Positions 45,065 to 55,329 are shown, counted from the first letter of the stretch. The stretch is DNA of 64,000 nt from Marinobacter sp. CHS3-4 (GCF_030053415.1 NZ_JASGBJ010000001.1:744001-808000); one strand, 5' to 3'. Numbers and translations: made by a program. The notes: a model not told the origin generated them from the sequence alone.

Positions 45065-45086
45065 TTGATATGTTATAACATAATGT
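45065..45086. promoter_or_regulatory. Putative Zur box
   Basis: TTGATATGTTATAACATAATGT contains the perfect 12-base palindrome ATGTTATAACAT (45070-45081) and resembles the gammaproteobacterial Zur operator (GTTATA-N-TATAAC type), although the right half matches only in part. It lies about 20 bases upstream of the DUF2796 start, as expected for repression when zinc is plentiful. Confidence 0.6.
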
Positions 45087-45181
45087 ATCGATTCACCGTC
45101 GTCAATCAACAGGCAAGTGCCTTACACCCTGCTGAATGCTAGGATAGGCGCTCATCCACCGATACAGGAACGTCCCGTTTC

Positions 45182-45778
45182 ATGTCCGAAACTGACCTTT
45201 CCACATCCCCGGCTGCCGCCTTTGAACAATGGGCGAATGTGTTCACTTCGCACCAGGCATTCAGCCACCCCTCGGAACTGCACGGTGCCCTGTGTGGTCG
45301 TCTTGCCGCAGGTGCGCGTATTCAGGAAAGCGACTGGCTCACGATGGTCTGTGAGCATATGGGTCTGGCCACCAACGCTACGGATGACTCGGCGGAACTG
45401 ACCCGGTTTATGGTGAACGCCTACAACGACACCCTGGAGCAGCTGAAATCAGCGGACATGAGTTTTCGACCGCTGCTGCCGGACGATGATTACGCCATTG
45501 AGCAGCGCCTTGAAGCGCTGATCTCCTGGGTTCGGGGTTTTCTCGAAGGTATGGCGTTGTCGGCAGGCGAGTCCCTGGGCCAGGCGCCGGACGAAATACG
45601 TGAGCTGATTGAAGACATGGTTGCGATAAGCCAACTCTCGGACGAGGAAGATCAGGACGACGAGAGCGAACAGCAACTGATGGAAATTATCGAGTATGTG
45701 CGCCTGGGTGCGTTATCGGTGTTTACGGAGTTCAATCCTCCCGAAAAGCCGCAACAGGACACGCCAACTCTGCACTGA
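45182..45778 (+). CDS. UPF0149-family protein, YgfB-like
   Basis: The 198-residue protein is all-helical, with ELHGALCGRLAAGA and ALISWVRGFLEGMALS as family signatures and an acidic C-terminal region (DEEDQDDESEQQ). YgfB of Pseudomonas aeruginosa has been linked to regulation of cell-wall recycling and beta-lactam resistance; whether that holds here is unknown. It is the first gene of ygfB-pepP-ubiH-ubiI, the order seen widely in gammaproteobacteria. Confidence 0.92.
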   Translation: MSETDLSTSPAAAFEQWANVFTSHQAFSHPSELHGALCGRLAAGARIQESDWLTMVCEHMGLATNATDDSAELTRFMVNAYNDTLEQLKSADMSFRPLLPDDDYAIEQRLEALISWVRGFLEGMALSAGESLGQAPDEIRELIEDMVAISQLSDEEDQDDESEQQLMEIIEYVRLGALSVFTEFNPPEKPQQDTPTLH

Positions 45779-45802
45779 AACCGACACGCTGTGGGAGACA
45801 CT

Positions 45803-47122
45803 ATGGCCGCTACGATACCCGTGAAGGAATTCAATGAACGTCGACGTCGACTGATGGACCGGATGGCGCCTGAAAGCATCGCCATCCTGCCGGCAGCACC
45901 GGAGCGGGTGCGCAATCGTGATGTGCTTCACCCGTTTCGTCAGGACAGCGATTTTCATTATCTGACCGGGTTTAACGAGCCAGAGGCGGTTCTGGTCCTG
46001 ATTCCAGGAAGAGAGCATGGGGAATCGGTTTTATTCTGTCGCGAGCGGAATCCCGAAAAAGAACTCTGGGACGGTTTTCTGGTTGGTCAGGAAGGTGCCA
46101 TCGAGAATTATGGACTGGACGACGCCTTTCCTATTGCTGATATCGACGACATCCTGCCGGGCATGATCGAAGGCCGCAGCCGGGTTTACTACCCGCTGGG
46201 CAAAGACACCGGGTTTGATGCGCGGGTGATGGAATGGGTCAAGATGATTCGCAGCAAAGTGAAATCCGGTGCGCACCCGCCCGGCGAGTTTGTTGCTCTG
46301 GAGCACTTGCTGCACGACCTGCGCCTTTACAAAAGTCCGGCGGAAATCAAGGTAATGGCCAAGGCCGGTGAGATCAGCTGCGAGGCTCATAAGCGGGCCA
46401 TGAAGCGGGCGCGCAAGGGCGGCTACGAATACAACCTTGAGGCAGAGCTGATCCATACCTTCATGGATCATGGTGCGCGTTCCACCGCCTACCCGTCTAT
46501 TGTGGGCAGTGGCGCGAACGGCTGCATTCTGCACTACATCGAGAATAGTGCTCCGCTGAAAGAAGGTGAGCTGGTATTGATCGATGCGGGCTGTGAGTAC
46601 GAGTGCTATGCCTCGGACATTACCCGTACTTTCCCGGTCAGCGGTAAGTTCAGCCCTGAACAGAGAGCGCTCTATGAAATTGTGCTTTCGGCCCAGTATG
46701 CTGCCATCGACGAAATTCATCCCGGTAACCATTGGGACCACCCCCACCAGGCGGCCTTACGTGTGCTGACCCAGGGGCTGATTGATCTTGGGATTCTCAG
46801 CGGCACGCTGGAAGATGCCCTGGAACAACAGTCCTATCGCCCCTTCTTTATGCATCGCACCGGCCACTGGCTGGGCATGGATGTGCACGATGTCGGTGAT
46901 TACAAAGTTGGCGATGCCTGGCGCCAGCTGGAACCGGGTATGGCGATGACCGTTGAGCCCGGTCTCTACATCGCGCCGGATAATATGGACGTGGATGAAA
47001 AGTGGCGTGGCATTGGTATTCGCATCGAAGATGATGTGGTGGTCACCAAAGACGGCTGCCGCAACCTGACCGAAGCAGTGCCCAAAACCATCCCCGAAAT
47101 CGAAGCATTGATGGCCGATTGA
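45803..47122 (+). CDS. pepP: Xaa-Pro aminopeptidase (aminopeptidase P)
   Basis: PepP removes the N-terminal residue when proline follows. The 439-residue protein has the AMP-N domain at the start (FNERRRRLMDRM) and the pita-bread metal-binding domain, with LIDAGCEYECYASDITRTFP (two metal aspartates), FFMHRTGHWLGMDVHDVG (histidine) and MTVEPGLYI and GIGIRIEDDVVVT (glutamates). ATG 45803 with GGGAG upstream is preferred over GTG 45791. It is followed by ubiH after 22 bases. Confidence 0.96.
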   Translation: MAATIPVKEFNERRRRLMDRMAPESIAILPAAPERVRNRDVLHPFRQDSDFHYLTGFNEPEAVLVLIPGREHGESVLFCRERNPEKELWDGFLVGQEGAIENYGLDDAFPIADIDDILPGMIEGRSRVYYPLGKDTGFDARVMEWVKMIRSKVKSGAHPPGEFVALEHLLHDLRLYKSPAEIKVMAKAGEISCEAHKRAMKRARKGGYEYNLEAELIHTFMDHGARSTAYPSIVGSGANGCILHYIENSAPLKEGELVLIDAGCEYECYASDITRTFPVSGKFSPEQRALYEIVLSAQYAAIDEIHPGNHWDHPHQAALRVLTQGLIDLGILSGTLEDALEQQSYRPFFMHRTGHWLGMDVHDVGDYKVGDAWRQLEPGMAMTVEPGLYIAPDNMDVDEKWRGIGIRIEDDVVVTKDGCRNLTEAVPKTIPEIEALMAD

Positions 47123-47144
47123 CCAAGTGCTGGACGCAAAGCCG

Positions 47145-48386
47145 ATGAATACCACCCATGATACCGACCTTGTGATTGCTGGCGGCGGCTTGGCCGGGGC
47201 AACGCTCGCCCTTGCACTGGCCCGCACGCTTCCGGAGTTGCGGGTCACGGTGGTGGAGTCTTTTCCGCTGTCGTCTGACGCTTTGCCAACGTCTTACCAA
47301 CCCAGCTACGACGCCCGGTCAACGGCGCTGGCCTGGGGCTCAAGGTTGATTTTCGAAGAGCTTGGTCTGTGGCAGCGGATGGCTGAGCATGCCACCCCCA
47401 TACGGCATATTCACGTGTCCGATCGTGGTCATTTCGGCGCCACGCGCCTGCACGCAGAAGATCACCAGCAGGACGCTCTTGGCTATGTGGCGGACAACCG
47501 CTGGATGGGCCTCTGCCTGATGAGGGAGCTTTTGGAAACCAACGTGCGTTGGGAAGCGCCTGCCGCAGTCACCAATATGGAGCCCCTGGTGGATGGCGTG
47601 AAAGTATCACTTGGCGAGGGTGACGAAAGCAGATCACTGACCGCCCAGTGCCTGGTGGTGGCCGATGGTGGTCGGTCCGGTCTGCGCGAGAAACTGGGGT
47701 TTCGAGTCAATGAAAGGGCCTACGGACAGCAGGCGCTGATCGCCAATGTGTCGACCGCTGACAGCCACCAGAACACGGCGTATGAACGCTTTACCGATGC
47801 GGGGCCCATGGCCCTCTTGCCCCACAGTGATGCAGATGCGCCAGAAACCACATCGTCCCTGGTGTGGACGCTGGATGACCACACCCTTGAAGATCTGCTG
47901 GCCCAGGACGAAGCTGAAAAATGCCGACGTTTGCAGGCCCGTTTTGGCTGGCGGCTGGGACGGTTTACCCGTTTTGGCGAATGCAGTCATTATCAGCTGA
48001 CGTTGCAGACGGTGGATGAGTCGGTTAGGCCGGGTGTTGTACTGGTGGGTAACGCGGCCCACACCTTGCACCCGGTTGCAGGGCAGGGGTTTAACCTGGC
48101 GCTGCGTGGCCTGATGGCGCTGGTGGAACAGTTCAAGTTGGCGGTCGCCGATAATCAGCCACTGGGAAGCCTGTCTGTGTTGAACCAGTACCAGGCGAAA
48201 CATCGCCAGGACTGGCAGCAAACCGTCCAGTTTTCGGACTCCCTGATCGAGATCTTTGGTCAATCCATGCCGGCGATGGCCGCTGCCCGTGATATCGGAT
48301 TGACGGGACTGGACGTGCTGCCCGGCGCCAAACGCTGGTTCGCTCGCCGTGCCATGGGGTTGAATGCCAGGGTGAGAAAGCCATGA
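47145..48386 (+). CDS. ubiH: 2-octaprenyl-6-methoxyphenol hydroxylase
   Basis: UbiH hydroxylates C1 of the ubiquinone ring precursor. The 413-residue flavoprotein has the FAD-binding LVIAGGGLAGATLALALAR at its N-terminus, the middle motif VVADGGRSGLREKLG and the C-terminal FAD/ribityl motif GNAAHTLHPVAGQGFNLALR. The start may be ATG 47145 or GTG 47127. The pepP-ubiH-ubiI order supports the UbiH call; ubiI overlaps its end by four bases. Confidence 0.92.
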   Translation: MNTTHDTDLVIAGGGLAGATLALALARTLPELRVTVVESFPLSSDALPTSYQPSYDARSTALAWGSRLIFEELGLWQRMAEHATPIRHIHVSDRGHFGATRLHAEDHQQDALGYVADNRWMGLCLMRELLETNVRWEAPAAVTNMEPLVDGVKVSLGEGDESRSLTAQCLVVADGGRSGLREKLGFRVNERAYGQQALIANVSTADSHQNTAYERFTDAGPMALLPHSDADAPETTSSLVWTLDDHTLEDLLAQDEAEKCRRLQARFGWRLGRFTRFGECSHYQLTLQTVDESVRPGVVLVGNAAHTLHPVAGQGFNLALRGLMALVEQFKLAVADNQPLGSLSVLNQYQAKHRQDWQQTVQFSDSLIEIFGQSMPAMAAARDIGLTGLDVLPGAKRWFARRAMGLNARVRKP

Positions 48387-49609
48387 GCGATGCTTCGAAT
48401 TTCGACATTCTTGTGGTTGGCGGCGGCCTGGTTGGCTCCGCCGCAGCGCTGGGGTTAAGTCAGCAGGGCTGGCGGGTCGGGCTGGTTGAAAGCCAATCGA
48501 CAAAGGCTCTGACCGAGCCGCTTGCGCCAGCCGGTTCAGTGGGTGAATTTGAACCGCGGGTGAGTGCCCTGTCGATCGCCAGTCAACAACTGCTGGAAAG
48601 CCTTGGGGCTTGGGCAGGCATCGCCGCTGAAAGACACTGCCCCTACCAGACCATGACCGTTTGGGATGGCGACGGCACCGGCCGTATTCAGTTCAGTGCC
48701 GCGGAGCTGGGAGCTGACTCCCTGGGGGTCATTGTCGAAAACCGCATTGTGGTACGCGCGCTTATGCTTGCGCTGGCAGACAGCGAGGTTGAGTTGATTG
48801 ACGGTGTTAACGTTGCGGGCTGGTGGCAGGAAGGCGGTCGCCGCGGTGTCAGGCTGGACGACGATCGTCTGTTGGGGGCCGAGTTGGTGGTTGCCGCTGA
48901 TGGCCCGAATTCCCGTCTCCGCCAATGGGCTGGCCTGCCAACCCGTGAATGGGATTATGACCAGCAGGCAATTGTCTGTACGGTTCGCACAACACAAAGC
49001 CATCGGCACACAGCCTGGCAGCGGTTTTCTCAGACTGGGCCGCTGGCCTTTTTGCCGCTGTGTAACGAACAGGGCGATAGCCATTTCTGCTCTATCGTCT
49101 GGTCACAGGATACGGCAGAGGCCCGACGGCTGATGGCATTAGACGAAGGGTCGTTTGCCAGCGAACTGGAATCCGCCATTGAGCGGGAATTGGGTGCAGT
49201 GGAGGTGGTGTCAGATCGTTTCGCCTTTCCATTGCGACAACGTCACGCCAAGACCTACATTGCAGATGGTATCGCCCTGGTGGGTGACGCTGCCCACACC
49301 ATTCACCCGCTGGCGGGTCAGGGCGCTAATCTTGGTTACTCGGATGCGCGCGCTTTGCTGCAGGAACTAGCCCGTGCCAGAAAGGCGGCGCTCAGCCCCG
49401 CCGATCCGTCGATTCTGGCCCGCTATCAGCGCCGCCGGAAGGGCGAGAATCTGTCGATGATGGCGGCGATGGAAGGTTTCAAGCAGCTGTTCGCGGCGGA
49501 CGAGCTGCCGGTTCGGTGGCTGCGAAACACGGGGATGCGCTGGTTGGACCGAATGGGTCCGATCAAACAACGAATTGCGGCACAGGCCATGGGGCTGAAC
49601 CGCCACTGA
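48383..49609 (+). CDS. ubiI: Ubiquinone-biosynthesis FAD hydroxylase, UbiI (VisC) type
   Basis: The 408-residue protein has LVVGGGLVGSAAALGLSQQG, VAADGPNSRLRQWAG and GDAAHTIHPLAGQGANLGY, the three FAD motifs of the UbiH/UbiF/UbiI family. It is one of two paralogous hydroxylases in tandem. By position after ubiH it corresponds to VisC/UbiI, which introduces the C5 hydroxyl in aerobic ubiquinone synthesis. Regiospecificity cannot be proven from sequence, so it could also do a UbiF-type step. Confidence 0.88.
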   Translation: MSDASNFDILVVGGGLVGSAAALGLSQQGWRVGLVESQSTKALTEPLAPAGSVGEFEPRVSALSIASQQLLESLGAWAGIAAERHCPYQTMTVWDGDGTGRIQFSAAELGADSLGVIVENRIVVRALMLALADSEVELIDGVNVAGWWQEGGRRGVRLDDDRLLGAELVVAADGPNSRLRQWAGLPTREWDYDQQAIVCTVRTTQSHRHTAWQRFSQTGPLAFLPLCNEQGDSHFCSIVWSQDTAEARRLMALDEGSFASELESAIERELGAVEVVSDRFAFPLRQRHAKTYIADGIALVGDAAHTIHPLAGQGANLGYSDARALLQELARARKAALSPADPSILARYQRRRKGENLSMMAAMEGFKQLFAADELPVRWLRNTGMRWLDRMGPIKQRIAAQAMGLNRH

Positions 49610-49627
49610 TTCAAAAAGGAAGAGGGC

Positions 49628-50548
49628 ATGGCAGGAAGCAGTTTGCTGATTCTCATCGACGACATTGCGACGGTTCTGGACGACGTCGCGCTGATGACCA
49701 AAACCGCGACCAAGAAAACAGCGGGTGTATTGGGTGACGATCTTGCCTTGAATGCCCAGCAGGTGACCGGCGTGAGGCCTGCCCGTGAGCTGCCCGTCGT
49801 CTGGGCTGTTGCAAAGGGCTCGATGATCAACAAAGCGATTCTGGTACCGGCTGCGCTGGCGATCAGTTTTTTCATCCCCTGGCTGGTGACGCCCTTGCTG
49901 ATGCTGGGTGGTGGATTTCTGTGTTTCGAGGGCTTTGAAAAGCTGGTGCACAAGTTCCTACACAGCGAAGAAGATAAAACGCACAAAAAGGAACTTCGAG
50001 AGGCTCTGAAAAAACCCGACGCGGATTTGAAAGCCGTGGAGAAGGACAAAATCAAAGGCGCCATACGCACGGATTTTATTCTTTCGGCGGAGATCCTCGC
50101 CATCACGCTTGGCACCGTGGCAAACCAGGCAATTGCCATGCAAGCGGCGGTGCTGACGGTCGTGGCGGTGATGGTCACAGTGTTCGTGTATGGCCTGGTG
50201 GCGGGCATCGTAAAACTGGACGACGCCGGGCTTTACCTGTCGCAGCAAAGCAGTGCCTTCTCTCAGAAATTGGGCGGCGGGATTGTATGGGTCGCACCCT
50301 ACCTGATGAAAGGGCTGTCGATTCTCGGCACCATCGCCATGTTTCTGGTGGGTGGTGGCATTTTGGCCCACGGCGTGCCACCGGTGTATGACTGGATAAG
50401 CCAGTTCGCCGAAGGCCTGGGCGGCCTTGCCGGTTTGCTGGTACCAACGTTGGCCAATGGTTTGATCGGGCTGATCGCCGGGGGCATTCTGGTGGCGGTG
50501 ATTACGCCGCTGATGAAACTCTGGACTGCGCGCAAGGCGGCCGCCTGA
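49628..50548 (+). CDS. DUF808 (YedI-like) membrane protein
   Basis: The 306-residue protein matches the YedI/DUF808 family: [20 protein letters not shown] and [20 protein letters not shown] at the N-terminus, then several transmembrane helices, with FLIPW-type and [15 protein letters not shown] segments. Function is unknown. A strong AGGAAGAGGG ribosome site precedes the ATG. It follows ubiI in the same direction by 18 bases but is probably not part of quinone synthesis. Confidence 0.9.
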   Translation: MAGSSLLILIDDIATVLDDVALMTKTATKKTAGVLGDDLALNAQQVTGVRPARELPVVWAVAKGSMINKAILVPAALAISFFIPWLVTPLLMLGGGFLCFEGFEKLVHKFLHSEEDKTHKKELREALKKPDADLKAVEKDKIKGAIRTDFILSAEILAITLGTVANQAIAMQAAVLTVVAVMVTVFVYGLVAGIVKLDDAGLYLSQQSSAFSQKLGGGIVWVAPYLMKGLSILGTIAMFLVGGGILAHGVPPVYDWISQFAEGLGGLAGLLVPTLANGLIGLIAGGILVAVITPLMKLWTARKAAA

Positions 50549-50588
50549 ACGGCTCTAGCTCAAGATTGGGCTAAAGGCTCTGGGCGCT

Positions 50589-51308
50589 CTACAGACAGCC
50601 GTCGTACAGTCGGGATATCAGCACTGGTACGGCGGTTTCCACCCTCAGTATTCGTTGGCCTAGATGGACCGCCTGGCAGCCGGCTTCCTGCAATTTCTCG
50701 ACTTCATAGGGAATAAAACCACCTTCGGGTCCGATGCACAGCACCGCCGGTTGGTTCAGGTGGGTGGGGCAGGGTGTCTGAGTCCCCGGGTGGGCTACCA
50801 GCGCGGGGTGTTCGCCGACCAGCCCCGGCAACTCGTCTTCCACAAAGGGCTTGAAGCGTTTGCGGATGTGTACTTTGGGCATCAGGGTATCTCTGGCCTG
50901 TTCCAGCCCAAGTACCATGTTGTCGGCTAGCGCTTCCTCTGTCAGCCAGGGAGTCTGCCAATAGCTTTTTTCCACCTTGTAGGCGTTCAGCAGCCACAGG
51001 TCTTTTACGCCCAGCGCGGTGGCGGTCTGCAAGACGCGGCGGAACATCTTCGGGCGTGGCATTGCCAATACCAGTGTGAGCGGCAGAGGGCGGGGTGGCG
51101 GAGTGTCCAGAGTGACGATCAGCTCGGCTTCGTCGTCGGTCAGCTTAACGATTTCGCCAGTTCCCATGTTTCCGTCAACCCGACCCACCGGAATCCGGTC
51201 GCCTTCAACGGCTTTCAATACCGTGTCCAGGTGGGTTCGGCGCCTGCCAGTCAGCCGTGCGCGATCTGCGTCGATAAAATCAGCGTCGAACAATAGTGCC
51301 AGGTTCAT
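50589..51308 (-). CDS. rsmE: 16S rRNA (uracil1498-N3)-methyltransferase
   Basis: RsmE methylates N3 of U1498 in 16S rRNA. The 239-residue protein has an N-terminal PUA-like domain (LTGRRRTHLDTVLK) and a SPOUT knot at the C-terminus, CIGPEGGFIPYEVEKL and LGQRILRVETAVPVLIS. ATG 51308 starts NLALLFDADFIDADRARL; an extension to 51419 overlaps tatC and is rejected. It is 13 bases after the tatC stop. Confidence 0.95.
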   Translation of the reverse strand: MNLALLFDADFIDADRARLTGRRRTHLDTVLKAVEGDRIPVGRVDGNMGTGEIVKLTDDEAELIVTLDTPPPRPLPLTLVLAMPRPKMFRRVLQTATALGVKDLWLLNAYKVEKSYWQTPWLTEEALADNMVLGLEQARDTLMPKVHIRKRFKPFVEDELPGLVGEHPALVAHPGTQTPCPTHLNQPAVLCIGPEGGFIPYEVEKLQEAGCQAVHLGQRILRVETAVPVLISRLYDGCL

Positions 51309-51321
51309 GCCTGCTGAACTC

Positions 51322-52089
51322 TCAAGACTCGGGCGCGTCTTCAGTATCTGGCTTGTTGCGCTGGGCCAGATAGCCAAAAATGATGCCCAGCTCGAAAAGC
51401 AGCCACATGGGTACGGCAAGCAAGGTTTGGGAAATGATGTCAGGCGGCGTTAGCAGCATGCCGATCACAAAGCAGCCCACGACGATGTAGGGCCGTTTGG
51501 CCGCAAGATTCTGTGGCGTCGTCGCACCGGTCAGAATCAGAAGGATGGTAGCAATGGGGATTTCGAAGGCTACCCCGAACGCAAAGAACATCTTCAGCAC
51601 AAAGTTGAGGTAGCTGCTGATATCCGGCAGTTCAACGACGCCTTCGGGGCCAATGGCGGTAAAGAATCCAAAGACCAGCGGGAACACCACGAAATACGCA
51701 AACGCGGCGCCGAGGTAAAACAGAATGATGGACGTGAACAGCAGCGGAAACGCCAGGCGCTTTTCGTGGGCGTACAGGCCGGGCGCGATGAAACTCCAGA
51801 GCTGATACAGAATAATCGGGATGGCTGCGAACACCGCCAGTACCAGCGCCAGCTTCAAGGGCGCGAAAAAAGGCGAGGTAACGTCGGTCGCAATCATGGT
51901 CTGCCCGGCCGGCAGCAGATCCCTCAAGGGTTGTGATATCAGCAGGTAGAGCTCATTGGCAAAGGGATAAATGGCCGCGAAACAGATCAACACGGCCAGC
52001 ACCATTTTTAACAGCCGGTTTCGCAGCTCGAGCAGGTGTTCAACCAGCGGCATTTCTGCCTGGCTTTGACTGTTTTTGGCGTCGGTCAT
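51322..52089 (-). CDS. tatC: Sec-independent protein translocase TatC
   Basis: TatC recognises twin-arginine signal peptides and anchors the Tat complex. The 255-residue protein has six hydrophobic helices and the conserved PLVEHLLELRNRLLK near the N-terminus, with FFAPLKLALVLAVFAAIP and GLYAHEKRLAFP in the first cytoplasmic and periplasmic loops. It overlaps tatB by four bases and is the last gene of tatABC. Confidence 0.97.
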   Translation of the reverse strand: MTDAKNSQSQAEMPLVEHLLELRNRLLKMVLAVLICFAAIYPFANELYLLISQPLRDLLPAGQTMIATDVTSPFFAPLKLALVLAVFAAIPIILYQLWSFIAPGLYAHEKRLAFPLLFTSIILFYLGAAFAYFVVFPLVFGFFTAIGPEGVVELPDISSYLNFVLKMFFAFGVAFEIPIATILLILTGATTPQNLAAKRPYIVVGCFVIGMLLTPPDIISQTLLAVPMWLLFELGIIFGYLAQRNKPDTEDAPES

Positions 52090-52583
52090 GTGCGGCTATC
52101 CGGTGAGCGTTCCCGGGATTGATCGGTCGATGTATTGTCGGATTCAGGCTCCGGTTCATCCAGCGAAGAGTGGCCTGAATTATTGGCCGAGGTCGGGTCT
52201 TCGTCAGGATCCAGTTGCTCTGGTGGCTCCGGTTCGGCGACGGGTGGTTCCTGGGCGCGACGGGCGGCCGGGGAAGATGAGCGCTCTATGGTCTTGCTGT
52301 CGGACACCACCATGTGTTCGTATTTCTTGGCTTCATCCAGAGCACCGCGCACGGATTTCTGGACGTCGTCCAGGCCGACGTCACCGGCTTTGCGAAGTTC
52401 TTCACGAAGTTCCTCGGCTTTCAGCTGGCTATCCAGCTCTGACGAGAACTGGCTGACCATGCGCCGTGCAGCGCCTACCCAACGACCGGCCGCGCGGGCG
52501 GCCGTTGGTAGCCGTTCCGGGCCAAGCACAATCAGTGCAATGACACCGCAGATCAGCAGTTCGACAAAGCCGATATCAAACAT
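52086..52583 (-). CDS. tatB: Sec-independent protein translocase TatB
   Basis: TatB forms the receptor complex with TatC. The 165-residue protein starts MFDIGFVELLICGVIALIVLGPERLP, the single membrane helix and hinge (GPERLP), followed by an amphipathic helix and an acidic, Pro- and Ser-rich C-terminal tail (about residues 105-165). It starts 11 bases after tatA stops and overlaps tatC by four bases. Confidence 0.97.
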   Translation of the reverse strand: MFDIGFVELLICGVIALIVLGPERLPTAARAAGRWVGAARRMVSQFSSELDSQLKAEELREELRKAGDVGLDDVQKSVRGALDEAKKYEHMVVSDSKTIERSSSPAARRAQEPPVAEPEPPEQLDPDEDPTSANNSGHSSLDEPEPESDNTSTDQSRERSPDSRT

Positions 52584-52593
52584 TCAGCCCGTC

Positions 52594-52848
52594 TCAGCTG
52601 TGGGACTTGTCCCGTGGAGTGTCTTCCGCCTTGGAGGCTTGCTGGGCCTGATCGTCGGCCTTGCCTTCAATGACGTCCTCTTTTTTCGACTCGTCATTGG
52701 CTTTTTTGTCGTCATCCTCGTTCATGGATTTCTTGAATCCACGGATGGCGCCACCCAGGTCGCCGCCGATGTTACGGAGTTTCTTGGTTCCGAACAGCAG
52801 AATGACAATGCCAAGCACAATCAGAAGTTGCCAGATACTGATACCCAT
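52594..52848 (-). CDS. tatA: Sec-independent protein translocase TatA
   Basis: TatA oligomerises to form the Tat pore. The 84-residue protein has one N-terminal helix ([18 protein letters not shown]), the hinge [14 protein letters not shown], an amphipathic helix and an acidic, Lys-rich tail. It is the first gene of the tatABC operon, 43 bases after hisE. Confidence 0.97.
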   Translation of the reverse strand: MGISIWQLLIVLGIVILLFGTKKLRNIGGDLGGAIRGFKKSMNEDDDKKANDESKKEDVIEGKADDQAQQASKAEDTPRDKSHS

Positions 52849-52890
52849 GTCGGGTTCCTCGCCTTATGTGTCATTTGTTAGAAGTGTACG

Positions 52891-53232
52891 TTACTTTTTG
52901 AGAGCTTTCTCGCGCGATGCTTTCTCTTCCAGTCCCGAAAGGTCGAAGCGGTTCGCCAGTTCCTGGAGCACGTCTTCTGGCCCCAGTCCCAGACGGGACA
53001 GCATCACCATGCTGTGAAACCACAGGTCAGCGGTTTCATTGACCAGGTCGCGAGTTTCGCCCGTGCGCTCAGCGTCCTTGGCGGCCAGAAGAGTCTCGGT
53101 ACACTCCTCACCCACCTTTTCCAGGATTTTGTTCAGGCCTTTCTGATGCAGACTGGCGACGTAGGATGATTCCGGGTCTGCCTGTTTGCGGGCTTCCAGT
53201 ACCTGCGCCAGTTCCTTCAGAACCTCACTCAT
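52891..53232 (-). CDS. hisE: Phosphoribosyl-ATP pyrophosphatase
   Basis: HisE removes pyrophosphate from phosphoribosyl-ATP in histidine synthesis. The 113-residue protein has [15 protein letters not shown] and [16 protein letters not shown], the metal-binding helices of the PRA-PH fold. The start is ATG 53232, which overlaps the last codons of hisI by eight bases. In E. coli the two activities are fused; here they are separate genes, as in Pseudomonas. Confidence 0.95.
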   Translation of the reverse strand: MSEVLKELAQVLEARKQADPESSYVASLHQKGLNKILEKVGEECTETLLAAKDAERTGETRDLVNETADLWFHSMVMLSRLGLGPEDVLQELANRFDLSGLEEKASREKALKK

Positions 53233-53665
53233 CGTGCGTACCACCTGTTTTGTTCTGTGAAGTGCCGTAAATATCATCCGGGTTCTTCAAGACCGGATCC
53301 ACTGTTTTCCACTGACCATCTTCCAGCTTCCGGTACCAGCAACTGCGCCTGCCGGTGTGGCAGGCCATGCCGCCTTTCTGTTCTACTTTCAGCAGGATGA
53401 CGTCCTCGTCGCAATCCAGTCGGATTTCACGAATGACTTGCTGGTGTCCTGAGGTTTCACCCTTGCGCCAGAGCTTGCGGCGGGACCGTGACCAGTAAAT
53501 CGCATGCCCCTCCTCGACGGTCAGCCGAAGGGATTCGGCGTTCATCCAGGCCATCATCAGTACGTCGCCCGTGTCGGCATCCTGAGCAATTGCCGGTACC
53601 AGGCCATCGGCATCCCAACGGATGTCGTTCAGCCAATCTGGCGCTGTAGCGTTCGAATCTTGCAT
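53225..53665 (-). CDS. hisI: Phosphoribosyl-AMP cyclohydrolase
   Basis: HisI opens the purine ring of phosphoribosyl-AMP. The 146-residue zinc enzyme has [35 protein letters not shown] and the cysteine-containing [29 protein letters not shown] 53665 begins the family-conserved N-terminus. It follows ubiB by 14 bases and overlaps hisE, giving the ubiB-hisI-hisE-tatABC order. Confidence 0.96.
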   Translation of the reverse strand: MQDSNATAPDWLNDIRWDADGLVPAIAQDADTGDVLMMAWMNAESLRLTVEEGHAIYWSRSRRKLWRKGETSGHQQVIREIRLDCDEDVILLKVEQKGGMACHTGRRSCWYRKLEDGQWKTVDPVLKNPDDIYGTSQNKTGGTHDE

Positions 53666-53679
53666 TTCTGTGACGTCCG

Positions 53680-55329
53680 TTAGTGTTTGCGGCCGATACC
53701 GGCAACCAGCCACGCGGCGCCAGCCAGCAATGCCCAGCCGTGAGCGGGCAGAGATTGAGCAAGGCTGGCCAGATCGTGGTCAATGCTCAGCCAGGCAGCG
53801 CCCGCCAGCGCGGCAGCTGCGATGCCACGGCGCCAACGACGGTCTGCACGGGCCCTGCTTTCCTGCAATAGCTCAAGCGCCTGTCGACTGGCCGTGTCTG
53901 TCGGGCCGGAATGGCGGAGTTGCAGTAGCGCATCGTGCACCAGTTGCGGCATCTCGGGGGACTGCTCAATCCAGTCCGGTAAATGAGACTGCAGGGATTT
54001 TAGCAGGCCAGCCGGACCTATGCGTCGGCGCATCCAGTTTTCCAGGAAAGGCTGGGCAGTGGTCCACAGATCCAGTTCCGGATACAGCTGTCTCCCGAGG
54101 CCCTCCACGTTGAGCAAAGTCTTTTGCAGCAACACCAGTTGCGGCTGCACTTCCATATTGAAACGCCGGGCAGTCTGGAACAGCCCGAGCAGGAAATGGC
54201 CAAAAGAAATGTCTTTCAGTGGCTTCTCAAAGATAGGTTCGCAGACGGTGCGAATGGCCGCTTCAAACTCATTGACCCGGGTATCCGGTGGCACCCAGCC
54301 GGACTGTATATGAAGCTCGGCCACCTGACGGTAATCCCGCCTGAAAAACGCCAGCAGATTGCGGGCCAGGTAGCTCTGATCGTCCGGTGCCAGGGTGCCA
54401 ACGATGCCAAAGTCGATGGCAATGTACTTCGGGTCAGCCGGATTCGACACATCCACAAAGATGTTGCCGGGATGCATGTCGGCATGAAAGAAACTGTCGC
54501 GGAATACCTGGGTGAAGAAAATCTCGACCCCTTTCTCGGCCAGCACTTTAAGGTTCACGCCCGCATCTCGCAGGGCAGGAACGTCCGCAATGGGAATGCC
54601 GTGAATTCGCTCCATCACCAGCACGTCTTTGGTGGTGAAGTCCCAGTCAATGTAGGGAATGTAGATCAGCGATGAGTTTTCGAAATTACGGCGCAGCTGG
54701 CTGGCATTGGCGCCTTCCCTCTGGAGATTCAATTCATCGTGTATCGTGGCGTCGTAATCGGCCACCACTTCACGGGGATGCAGCCTGGGGCCTTCCGACC
54801 AGTAGCGCTCTAGCAGATCGGCCATCAAGTACATCAGAGACAGGTCCTGGTTAATGACCCTCTCAATGCCGGGACGAATCACTTTCACCACAACTTCCCG
54901 GCCGTCTGGCAGGGTAGCGGCATGGACCTGTGCCACAGAGGCGGAGGCCATTGGATCCTGAGAGAAAGAGGCAAATTTGTCACCCACCTTGCCGCCCAAA
55001 GAGCGCTCAATGATGCGTTGGGCTTCTGCGCCCGGGAAAGGTGGCACTCGATCCTGAAGGTGTTTGAGAGAGTCCGCCATGTCATCAGGCAGCAGGTCAC
55101 GCCGAGTCGACAATATCTGGCCGAATTTAACGAACACCGGTCCCAGTTCTTCCAGCGCCAGGCGGAGCTGGTCGCCGCGATCCATTCTGGGCTTCGGGAA
55201 CAGATGCCAGGGCGCCAGAATGAAAAAGATCCGCAGCGGAACAGGAAGCTGGTTCAGGGGCAGAAAGGTGTCCAGCCGGTAGCGGCAGAATACCCAGGCA
55301 ATGCGAAAAAGGCGTTGCAGTCGCGTCAC
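53680..55329 (-). CDS. ubiB: Ubiquinone biosynthesis atypical kinase UbiB
   Basis: UbiB is an ADCK/ABC1-like ATPase needed for ubiquinone synthesis. The 549-residue protein carries [14 protein letters not shown] (KxGQ motif), [21 protein letters not shown] (Ala-rich loop and invariant lysine), [13 protein letters not shown] (catalytic loop) and IAIDFGIVG (metal loop). Two transmembrane helices lie at the C-terminus (about 500-545). It overlaps ubiJ by four bases and is followed by hisI. Confidence 0.97.
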   Translation of the reverse strand: MTRLQRLFRIAWVFCRYRLDTFLPLNQLPVPLRIFFILAPWHLFPKPRMDRGDQLRLALEELGPVFVKFGQILSTRRDLLPDDMADSLKHLQDRVPPFPGAEAQRIIERSLGGKVGDKFASFSQDPMASASVAQVHAATLPDGREVVVKVIRPGIERVINQDLSLMYLMADLLERYWSEGPRLHPREVVADYDATIHDELNLQREGANASQLRRNFENSSLIYIPYIDWDFTTKDVLVMERIHGIPIADVPALRDAGVNLKVLAEKGVEIFFTQVFRDSFFHADMHPGNIFVDVSNPADPKYIAIDFGIVGTLAPDDQSYLARNLLAFFRRDYRQVAELHIQSGWVPPDTRVNEFEAAIRTVCEPIFEKPLKDISFGHFLLGLFQTARRFNMEVQPQLVLLQKTLLNVEGLGRQLYPELDLWTTAQPFLENWMRRRIGPAGLLKSLQSHLPDWIEQSPEMPQLVHDALLQLRHSGPTDTASRQALELLQESRARADRRWRRGIAAAALAGAAWLSIDHDLASLAQSLPAHGWALLAGAAWLVAGIGRKH

